Translations under genes and position numbers: made by a program
From: Anaerohalosphaera lusitana
Lineage (GTDB): Bacteria > Planctomycetota > Phycisphaerae > Sedimentisphaerales > Anaerohalosphaeraceae
Length of the DNA stretch: 64,000 nt
NCBI RefSeq assembly: GCF_002007645.1
Contig: NZ_CP019791.1
Location: 2,666,001 to 2,730,000 of the forward strand
Direction of reading: 5' to 3'
Shown: positions 57,449-64,000 of the stretch, piece after piece
Layout: every line of letters starts with the position of its first letter
Numbering within the stretch: the first letter of the stretch is position 1
The notes under the pieces: model-generated
What the model saw: only the letters and a program-made list of their open reading frames with translations
Database searches by the model: none
What the model was told of the DNA's origin: nothing

Positions 57449-60091
57449 ATGGTCAGGAAGATCGAAGTGAGAAACTGTATTTCGAAATTGGCGAACGGTT
57501 TGCGGACGCGCCGTTCATCTCAAGGACTGCTGATAGCATTGTTGCTGCTGGTAGTAGTTTCCGGCAGCTCTATCGCCGCAGAAGCGCTGCGTCCGCCTTC
57601 GGTGCCTCTTGTGGCCTGTGATCCGTACTTCAGTGTCTGGTCTGCTTCAGACACATTGACCGGCGATATCACGCGTCACTGGACAGGTCGGCCTTACCCG
57701 CTGACGTCACTGATTCGTATTGACGGTAAGGCTTACCGTCTGATGGGTAACAGCCCCGACGGCTTGCCCACGCTGGAACAGAAGTCCCTTAAAGTATTGC
57801 CGACACGTACAATTTACACCATGGAAGGTGCCGGTGTGCAAGTTGAGATGACTTTCATGCAGCCGGCTCTGCCGGACGATATCGATCTGATGAGCCGTCC
57901 GATCACATACCTGACATGGAACTGTACCTCTGCTGATGGAAAGTCTCACGATGTTTCGGTGTACTTCGACGCGGGCATGGAGCTTGTCGTCAATGAGCCC
58001 AGCCAGCTTGTTGAGTGGGGCACTGAAAACATCTCCGGCCTGGAAGTACTCAAGGCCAGCAGCAAATCGCAGAACATACTGGCCCGGAAGGGCGATAACG
58101 TGCGAATTGACTGGGGCTACTTCTATTTGGCATCGTCACAGGAAGATGTCTCTGCCTCTGCAATTCTACCGGCAGACAAAAGCCGGATGAGCTTCGTTGG
58201 ACTAGGCAAATTGAATGAAGGTGTAGACAGCGATATGCCCCGCACCGTAAGCGACAACTCGCCGGTTATGGCTATGCAGTTTGACCTTGGGTCGGTTGCA
58301 GGCAGGTCCGGCGAGTCTTGCCGGGTGATCCTGTCGTATGACGATATTTATTCCGTGCTATATTTCGGCAAGCAACTGCCCGCTTACTGGAAAAAGAATG
58401 GTACAACCATCCAGGATGTAATAACCGACGCCAATAATGATTACAGCTCGCTGGCGAAAAGATGTGAACAGTTCGATAACGAACTCATGCAGGATCTGTA
58501 TGATGCTGGTGGAGAAGATTACCAGATGATCGGCGCACTTGCATATCGACAGGCGCTTGGAGCAAACAAGATAGTTGCTGACACCAACGGAATGCCGCTG
58601 ATGTTCAGCAAGGAAAACTTCAGTAACGGCTGCATGGGCACGGTAGATGTATTTTATCCATTCGCTCCGCAGGTTCTGCTGTTGAACCCGACGCTGGCGA
58701 AGGCTTCGTTCGTTCCGATCCTGGAATACGGCCAGTCCGAACGCTGGCGTTTTCCATTCGCTCCACATGATGTTGGTACGTACCCGCACGCAATGGGTCA
58801 GGTTTACGGCGGCGGCGAACGCAGCGAAGAAAACCAGATGCCCGTTGAAGAATGCGGCAACATGATCCTGCTGGTCGCTGCGGTTGTCGAGGCCGAGAAC
58901 GACATCAGCTTTGCAAAGCAGTACTGGGATATTCTTACTACCTGGGCCGAGTACCTCAAGAGCAAGGGTCTCGATCCTGAGAACCAGCTCTGTACGGATG
59001 ACTTCGCCGGCCACCTGGCACACAATGTCAATCTCTCGCTTAAGGCTATTGTTGCTTTGGGGGCGTATGCCGAGATGGCTGACATGATGGGCGAGACTGA
59101 CACCGCGAATGAATACCGCGAAACCGCTGAAGAATATGTCAAGGAATGGATGGAAATGGCCGACGACGGCGACCATTATCGCCTTGCATTCGATAAGCCC
59201 GGCACCTGGAGCCAGAAGTACAATCTGGTATGGGATCGCCTTCTCGAACTCAACCTGTTCCCCGAATCAGTGGCCAAAAAGGAAATGGCTTACTACAGGA
59301 AGAACCAGAACACCTACGGTCTGCCGCTGGATAATCGCAGCGATTATACAAAGCTCGACTGGATCGTTTGGACTGCTTCGATCACCGGCGAACAGGATGA
59401 TTTCGAGGCTTTGATCGCTCCGATAGTGAAATTCCTGAACGAAACACCTGATCGGGTTCCGATGACTGACTGGTACTGGACGCACAATGCACGGCACCGC
59501 GGTTTCCAGGCACGGCCGGTAGTTGGCGGTGTGTTCATCCGCCTGATGGACGACCGCAAGCTATGGGACAAGTGGGTTGACAATGCTGATTCGGTCAAAG
59601 GCAAATGGTTGAGCATACCCAAGCCGCCGAAGATCGTCAACGTTGTAGATACTGCACTCGACAGGCCCCAGAGATGGTTCTACACATTTGAACGTCCTGA
59701 CGATAACTGGATGAAGCCCGGCTTTGATCCTGCTGCTAACGGATTCAAAAGAGGCCGGTCAGGTTTCGGTACACCAGAAACCCCAGGTTCTGAAATAGGC
59801 ACCAGGTGGGACACTTCCGACATCTGGATTCGCCGCAATTTCAGGATCGACGAGATCAGCCCCGATCTGCACCTCTGGGCTCATCATGATGAGAACGCTC
59901 AGGTTTACATCAATGGCGAATTGATTGCCAATTTGTACGGCTATACCGGTGACTATATGCCGTTCCCGTTGGATGATAAAGCTCGCGACGTTCTGAAAAC
60001 CGGAATTAACACGATTGCTATCTACTGTAATCAGACTACCGGCGGTCAGTACATCGATGCTGGTTTTGTGGAAGTTATCGAACAAAACTAG
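57449..60091 (+). CDS. Secreted DUF4965/DUF1793 (glutaminase-A-like) protein
   Basis: The start is placed at ATG 57449 because GGAGA lies 8 bases upstream; an in-frame ATG at 57434 has none. The 880-aa protein has a membrane/signal segment (about 28-46), a DUF5127 region (about 50-300; PLVACDPYFSVWSASDTLTG), DUF4965 (about 320-500) and a DUF1793 six-hairpin-like domain (about 500-705; DDFAGHLAHNVNLSLKAIVALG). The C-terminal jelly-roll-like module (about 735-880) also occurs in the two neighbouring GH2 enzymes. Fungal relatives were named glutaminase A; in bacterial glycan loci a glycosidase-like role is more plausible. I cannot name the substrate. Confidence 0.85.
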   Translation: MVRKIEVRNCISKLANGLRTRRSSQGLLIALLLLVVVSGSSIAAEALRPPSVPLVACDPYFSVWSASDTLTGDITRHWTGRPYPLTSLIRIDGKAYRLMGNSPDGLPTLEQKSLKVLPTRTIYTMEGAGVQVEMTFMQPALPDDIDLMSRPITYLTWNCTSADGKSHDVSVYFDAGMELVVNEPSQLVEWGTENISGLEVLKASSKSQNILARKGDNVRIDWGYFYLASSQEDVSASAILPADKSRMSFVGLGKLNEGVDSDMPRTVSDNSPVMAMQFDLGSVAGRSGESCRVILSYDDIYSVLYFGKQLPAYWKKNGTTIQDVITDANNDYSSLAKRCEQFDNELMQDLYDAGGEDYQMIGALAYRQALGANKIVADTNGMPLMFSKENFSNGCMGTVDVFYPFAPQVLLLNPTLAKASFVPILEYGQSERWRFPFAPHDVGTYPHAMGQVYGGGERSEENQMPVEECGNMILLVAAVVEAENDISFAKQYWDILTTWAEYLKSKGLDPENQLCTDDFAGHLAHNVNLSLKAIVALGAYAEMADMMGETDTANEYRETAEEYVKEWMEMADDGDHYRLAFDKPGTWSQKYNLVWDRLLELNLFPESVAKKEMAYYRKNQNTYGLPLDNRSDYTKLDWIVWTASITGEQDDFEALIAPIVKFLNETPDRVPMTDWYWTHNARHRGFQARPVVGGVFIRLMDDRKLWDKWVDNADSVKGKWLSIPKPPKIVNVVDTALDRPQRWFYTFERPDDNWMKPGFDPAANGFKRGRSGFGTPETPGSEIGTRWDTSDIWIRRNFRIDEISPDLHLWAHHDENAQVYINGELIANLYGYTGDYMPFPLDDKARDVLKTGINTIAIYCNQTTGGQYIDAGFVEVIEQN

Positions 60092-60391
60092 GCCAATTTT
60101 TCGATTTTGAAACATTTAGTAGTACAGCTTTCAAATCTACCGTCCGCTGACGGTTATTGATAAGTTAATTATGCCGGGACGGACTGTCATACATTGTTCC
60201 GAGTTTTCGGATTGATGTATGCAGTCCGGCATCCCGATATGAGGGATCAAGTAAACACGACAGATCATGCGGGCTTGGCTGAATGGTTGCGGTAAATTGT
60301 TCGGTTGAGAACATAATCAAATAGTGAATATTTTCCAACGAGGTTGGAAAAGCAAATAATTGTGCGGGATTAATTCAGGAAAGGACAGAAA
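60092..60391. other. 300-base intergenic region with a long hairpin
   Basis: No gene. It includes the extended hairpin at 60180-60228 and the promoter or leader of the GH2 gene at 60392. Confidence 0.5.
60180..60228 (+). terminator. Long extended hairpin (possible terminator or processing site)
   Basis: CGGACTG and CATACAT (60180-60194, one T bulge) pair with ATGTATG and CAGTCCG (60215-60228). The loop contains a second small stem CCGA/TCGG. No T-tract follows, so it may be a bidirectional terminator, an attenuator or an mRNA-stability element. Confidence 0.55.
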
Positions 60392-62596
60392 GTGAAACGA
60401 AGAATTTTTGCGCTAATGTTGATCGCGGTGCTATCATGTCAGGTTTTTGCAAAGGACTGGCAGCCTGCTGACGGACCACTGATGACACCGTGGGCCGATG
60501 ATGTGTCGCCTGACAATGTTCTGCCCGAGTATCCGCGTCCTCAGATGGTTCGTGATGACTGGCAGAATCTTAACGGACTCTGGAATTATGCCATAGTTGA
60601 AAAGAACGCCGCAAAGCCTTCCAACTGGGACGGCGAAATTCTGGTTCCCTTCTGTGCTGAGTCTGCGCTTAGCGGGGTCATGAAAAAGGTGCTGCCGGAT
60701 CAGGCACTATGGTACCGCACAACCTTCGACGCTTCTGTTAAAAATGATCAACGCAAACTGCTGCACTTCGGTGCTGTAGACTGGAAGACCACAGCCTGGG
60801 TCAACTGCAAGCTGGTAGGCGAACATGTTGGTGGTTTCGACCCCTTCACGTTCGATATAACCGAAGCACTCAAGAACGGTAAAAATGAGCTGGTCGTTAA
60901 AGTAACCGATCCCACGGACAAAGGTGCCCAGCCGAGAGGTAAGCAGGTGCTCGAGCCGGGCGGAATTTTCTATACAGCCGTTACTGGTATCTGGCAGACT
61001 GTTTGGCTGGAAACTGTATCCGAAAATTACATCGAATCGCTCAAGATCACCCCGGACATTGACAAGGGCGTCGTTAAGGTCATAGTCAACACCCTCGAAG
61101 ATGCGTCTGTATCACTGACTGCCAAAGACGGCAGCAAAACCGTTGCCGCTGCAAAAGGCCGTTCGGGTGACGTAATTGAACTGTCTGTCAAGAATGCAAA
61201 GCTCTGGAGTCCCGATTCTCCAAACCTGTACGATCTTCAGGTCACTCTGCTGGACGGAGCGAAACCGATTGACAGCGTAGACAGCTACTTCGGCATGCGT
61301 AAGATCGAGGTCAAGAAGGACGAGGAAGGCATCAACCGCCTGTTCCTCAACAACGAAGTGGTTTTCCAGTACGGTCCCCTTGACCAGGGCTGGTGGCCGG
61401 ATGGTCTGTTTACCCCACCGACCGAAGAGGCGATGATCTATGACATCGAGCTGACCAAGGATTTCGGCATGAATATGGCACGCAAGCACGTCAAATACGA
61501 ATGTGCTCGCTGGTACTATCTGTGCGATAAGATGGGGCTTCTTGTGTGGCAGGATATGCCTGCAGGCGACACTGGCCGCAACGAACAAAGCAAGGAAAAC
61601 TTCCTTGTTGAGCTCAAAGCCATGGTAGACACTCTCCACAATTTCCCATGTATTGTCATGTGGATACCGTTCAACGAAGGCTGGGGCCAGCATGACACGG
61701 TAGAGGTCGTCGAGTGGATGCAGGAGTACGATCCCACAAGGCCGATCAACGAAGCGAGCGGCTGGCACGATCGCGGCAGCGGCGATGTTTCGGATATGCA
61801 CAATTACCCCGGACCCGGCATGCGTGATGTAGAAGAGGACCGCGTCGTCGTACTTGGCGAATTCGGTGGCTTGGGACTGCCCATCGAGGGGCATCTCTGG
61901 CAGTCGGACCGCAACTGGGGATACATATCCTATAAGAACAAAGAGGAACTGACCGACGCTTACGTTGCACTGCTCACAGCAATGCGGCCGCTTATCGGTA
62001 AGGGTCTCGCAGGTGCCGTTTATACGCAGACTTCCGACGTAGAGATCGAAGTAAACGGACTGGTTACCTATGACCGCAAGGTCATCAAGCTGGACATGGA
62101 TCGCAGCGCAAAAGCTGCAAACAAGCTTTATCTTGCTCCTCCGACGATTGAGCCTCTGGTAAAAACAAGCCAGGAAGCCGAGCAGGTCTGGCAGTACACT
62201 ACCGACAAGCCGGCGGGCAACTGGATGAAGCCCAGATTTGATGCCTCTGACTGGGAAACGGGCCCAGGCGGCTTTGGCACCGCAGGTACTCCAGGTGCTG
62301 TTATCGGCACCGAGTGGAGAAGCTCGGATATCTGGATGCGTCGTACTTTTGAGCTCGATCGTCTTGCTGGCGATGAGCTGGCACTGATGATCCATCACGA
62401 CGAGGATGCCGAAGTTTACCTCAACGGCAAGCTGGTCAAAAAGCTGTCAGGCTATGTCGGCAGTTATACGTTTGTACCTCTGCCCGAGGACGCAAGCAAG
62501 TATCTTAAGAAGGGCACCAACACGGTTGCTGTCCACTGCCACCAGACCGAAGGCGGTCAGTTTATCGACCTTGGCCTCGTTCTTCTTGTAGACTAA
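60392..62596 (+). CDS. Secreted GH2 glycosidase
   Basis: The GTG start at 60392 has AGGAAAGG upstream and begins a clear signal peptide (RRIFALMLIAVLSCQVFA). The 734-aa protein is homologous to the GH2 enzyme at 54999 along its whole length (PEYPRPQMVR, LLHFGAVDWK, FGMRKIEV), with acid/base E429 (WIPFNEGWG) and nucleophile E490 (VLGEFGGLG). It has the same C-terminal jelly-roll-like module (about 590-734; SDIWMRRTFEL, MIHHDEDAEVYLNG) but no dockerin-like tail, so it is probably free in the periplasm or otherwise anchored. The two genes look like a duplication separated by the DUF4965 gene. Confidence 0.9.
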   Translation: MKRRIFALMLIAVLSCQVFAKDWQPADGPLMTPWADDVSPDNVLPEYPRPQMVRDDWQNLNGLWNYAIVEKNAAKPSNWDGEILVPFCAESALSGVMKKVLPDQALWYRTTFDASVKNDQRKLLHFGAVDWKTTAWVNCKLVGEHVGGFDPFTFDITEALKNGKNELVVKVTDPTDKGAQPRGKQVLEPGGIFYTAVTGIWQTVWLETVSENYIESLKITPDIDKGVVKVIVNTLEDASVSLTAKDGSKTVAAAKGRSGDVIELSVKNAKLWSPDSPNLYDLQVTLLDGAKPIDSVDSYFGMRKIEVKKDEEGINRLFLNNEVVFQYGPLDQGWWPDGLFTPPTEEAMIYDIELTKDFGMNMARKHVKYECARWYYLCDKMGLLVWQDMPAGDTGRNEQSKENFLVELKAMVDTLHNFPCIVMWIPFNEGWGQHDTVEVVEWMQEYDPTRPINEASGWHDRGSGDVSDMHNYPGPGMRDVEEDRVVVLGEFGGLGLPIEGHLWQSDRNWGYISYKNKEELTDAYVALLTAMRPLIGKGLAGAVYTQTSDVEIEVNGLVTYDRKVIKLDMDRSAKAANKLYLAPPTIEPLVKTSQEAEQVWQYTTDKPAGNWMKPRFDASDWETGPGGFGTAGTPGAVIGTEWRSSDIWMRRTFELDRLAGDELALMIHHDEDAEVYLNGKLVKKLSGYVGSYTFVPLPEDASKYLKKGTNTVAVHCHQTEGGQFIDLGLVLLVD

Positions 62597-62615
62597 GCGA
62601 AGCTAGATAATAGCT

Positions 62616-62644
62616 GGGTGCGGAGCTCTTTTAGTTCCGCACCC
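62616..62644 (+). terminator. Strong hairpin between the GH2 and GH43 genes
   Basis: GGGTGCGGA (62616-62624) pairs perfectly with TCCGCACCC (62636-62644). No T-tract follows, so termination may be partial, which would set a lower level for the next gene. Confidence 0.6.
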
Positions 62645-62674
62645 GGCAAATACCTGATCCGAAAGATTAGCGAC

Positions 62675-63709
62675 ATGATTCTAAAAAATCATTTACTCGT
62701 GTTACTTGTAACTGGCATGTTGCTTCCTCTGCTGACCTCGTGTTCAGCCGGCAGGCAAATGACGCTTACTTATGAGAATCCTGTATGGAAGGGTTATCTT
62801 GCTGACCCGCACATTCTCTATACGGACGGATCGTACTATGCCGTCGGTACTGGCCAGACCGACGACGGCAAGCACTTTCCTATTCTCAAGTCGGATGACT
62901 TTGAAAACTGGGAATTCGTAGGCGGTGCTTTAGAGCCGCTTAACGAGCCGCAGATGGATTTATACTGGGCGTCCGAGATCGCCGAGCGTGACGGCAAGTA
63001 TTACCTCTATTATGCCGGCGATATGAAGATGCGGGTAGCGGTTGCGGACCGTCCCGAAGGACCTTATAAAGATGCCGGCGTCCTGCTGTTTCCCGACCTG
63101 GAATTCTCGATCGATGGGCATCCATACAAGGATCCGGTCAGCGGGAAGTGGTATCTGTTTTTCGCAAAGGATTTCTTCGATAAAAAACCGGGCACAGCCT
63201 TGGCCGTTGTCGAACTCGGCGAGGATATGATTTCAACTGTCGGCCCCGTACATACAGTCCTGCGAGCATTCGCGGACTGGCAGATCTACGAACGAAACCG
63301 CAACTGGTACGACAAACACTGGCCCGCATGGTACACGGTCGAAGGTCCTGCCGTATTGTACAAGGACGGCAAATACTACTGCTTCTACTCAGGCGGCAAC
63401 TGGCAGACCCCAGAATACGGCGTAGGTTGTGCTGTTTCCGATACGATCACAGGACCCTACAAGGACCCCTGGAGCAGCGAGGGGGCGTCCGTCCTCAGCG
63501 GCCAAAACAATGAGCTTATAGGCCCCGGCCATAACTCTGTAATTACAGCCCCAGACGGTAAGACCTGGTTCATTATATACCATTCCTGGAACAGTGAACG
63601 AACTGCCAGACAAATGTGTATCGATCCTCTCGAATGGACCGCTGACGGCCCAAAAGCTTATCAGCCGTCCAGAGGCGAAAAGACAGTAACGATCCCTTTG
63701 TCCAAATAG
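62675..63709 (+). CDS. GH43 glycosidase, predicted lipoprotein
   Basis: The start is set at ATG 62675, which gives a lipoprotein signal with lipobox LTSC (Cys23); the open frame to 62618 lies over a hairpin. The 344-aa protein is a single GH43 propeller with triad D44 (YLADPHIL), D147 (SIDGHPYKD) and E223 (TVEGPAVLY). Near the C-terminus IGPGHNSVI and YHSWN are typical. It would be anchored in a membrane facing outwards and cleave arabinose, xylose or related residues. It differs from the GH43 at 51877, which is longer and carries a dockerin-like tail. Confidence 0.9.
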   Translation: MILKNHLLVLLVTGMLLPLLTSCSAGRQMTLTYENPVWKGYLADPHILYTDGSYYAVGTGQTDDGKHFPILKSDDFENWEFVGGALEPLNEPQMDLYWASEIAERDGKYYLYYAGDMKMRVAVADRPEGPYKDAGVLLFPDLEFSIDGHPYKDPVSGKWYLFFAKDFFDKKPGTALAVVELGEDMISTVGPVHTVLRAFADWQIYERNRNWYDKHWPAWYTVEGPAVLYKDGKYYCFYSGGNWQTPEYGVGCAVSDTITGPYKDPWSSEGASVLSGQNNELIGPGHNSVITAPDGKTWFIIYHSWNSERTARQMCIDPLEWTADGPKAYQPSRGEKTVTIPLSK

Positions 63710-63730
63710 TCACTTGAAAAGGATATTTGA

Positions 63731-64000
63731 ATGCCTGTCAATGGAACCATAAAACGAGCACGCACATTGGGGTTGCTGGTCATTGTCTTCGCAGTGCAAA
63801 CGTTGGCCGCTGCTGCTGAAGTTTCGGTTGTCGACCGCCCTGATACATCGCAGAAAAATGATCATTACGTCAGCAATCGCGAACCCCTGCTGCCGAGCCA
63901 ATTCATCGAACTGCCGGTCGGTTCCATCAAACCAGAGGGATGGCTGTTAGAGTTCATCGAGCGGCAGCGTGACGGCCTGACCGGCAATCTGGGCAAGATC
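63731..64000 (+). CDS. GH127-like (DUF1680) glycoside hydrolase, N-terminal part
   Basis: The gene runs off the window end; 90 codons are visible. A signal peptide (about 7-25, ending LAAAAE) is followed by NREPLLPSQFIELPVGSIKP and EGWLLEFIERQRDGLTGNL. This is the typical opening of DUF1680/GH127 beta-L-arabinofuranosidases. It starts 21 bases after the GH43 lipoprotein gene, so it is in the same operon and supports arabinose-containing side chains as the target of module B. Confidence 0.78.
   Translation, partial: MPVNGTIKRARTLGLLVIVFAVQTLAAAAEVSVVDRPDTSQKNDHYVSNREPLLPSQFIELPVGSIKPEGWLLEFIERQRDGLTGNLGKI

Noticed and set aside
61112-62398. 428-aa minus-strand frame
   Set aside because: It is the shadow of the GH2 gene, whose catalytic residues and signal peptide are all on the plus strand.

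Overview
The window looks like chromosomal DNA of a carbohydrate-degrading planctomycete, most likely class Phycisphaerae (Sedimentisphaerales-like). I infer this from family content, not from a search. The pointers are ECF sigma factors paired with FecR/NPCBM anti-sigma-like proteins, type II pseudopilin-like proteins with an N-terminal FTLIELLVVI motif, secreted LamG and discoidin-like proteins with short dockerin-like tails, a PEP-CTERM protein, URO-D and DUF4965 proteins, and many glycoside hydrolases.

Layout. 1-2.7 kb: the 3' end of a sodium:solute symporter that carries an unusual coiled-coil insert, then a GH43-like secreted protein. 2.8-4.2 kb: tRNA-Ile2(CAU) with an adjacent tyrosine integrase broken by an 8-bp tandem duplication. 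4.4-17.8 kb (module A): ECF sigma, FecR, pseudopilin, a 1570-aa multidomain protein with an HExxH site, a discoidin/LamG protein and a DUF3472/PA14/BNR protein. 18.3-26.5 kb: a divergent AraC regulator, then a tight operon of GH109-like enzyme, URO-D-like methyltransferase, pseudopilin, SSS symporter, a 45-aa symporter accessory protein and a GH123-like enzyme. This operon plausibly serves N-acetylgalactosamine-containing glycans.

26.5-44.2 kb is a mobile-element-riddled, decaying stretch. It holds a truncated group II intron, a transposase remnant, a XylR-like regulator, two near-identical IS630-type elements, an IS5 element, a second IS630 type and an IS3 element. Three large secreted-protein genes here (a glycosidase-like protein, a sulfatase and a metallopeptidase) are split. 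Their reading frames are restored by removing the insertions, and that shows what each element duplicated at its target.

45.7-64 kb (module B): a second ECF sigma/FecR pair, then a PEP-CTERM LamG protein, a LamG/dockerin protein, GH43-LamG-dockerin, GH2-dockerin, DUF4965/glutaminase-like, a second GH2, a lipoprotein GH43 and the start of a GH127-like enzyme. This resembles a polysaccharide utilisation locus aimed at arabinose/xylose/galactose-type side chains.

Working model (inference): each sigma/FecR pair senses a glycan signal across the membrane and switches on the secreted proteins downstream. Extracellular enzymes are tethered by dockerin-like, PEP-CTERM or lipid anchors, and the released sugars enter through SSS symporters. 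I saw no CRISPR array, rRNA or classical defence system.
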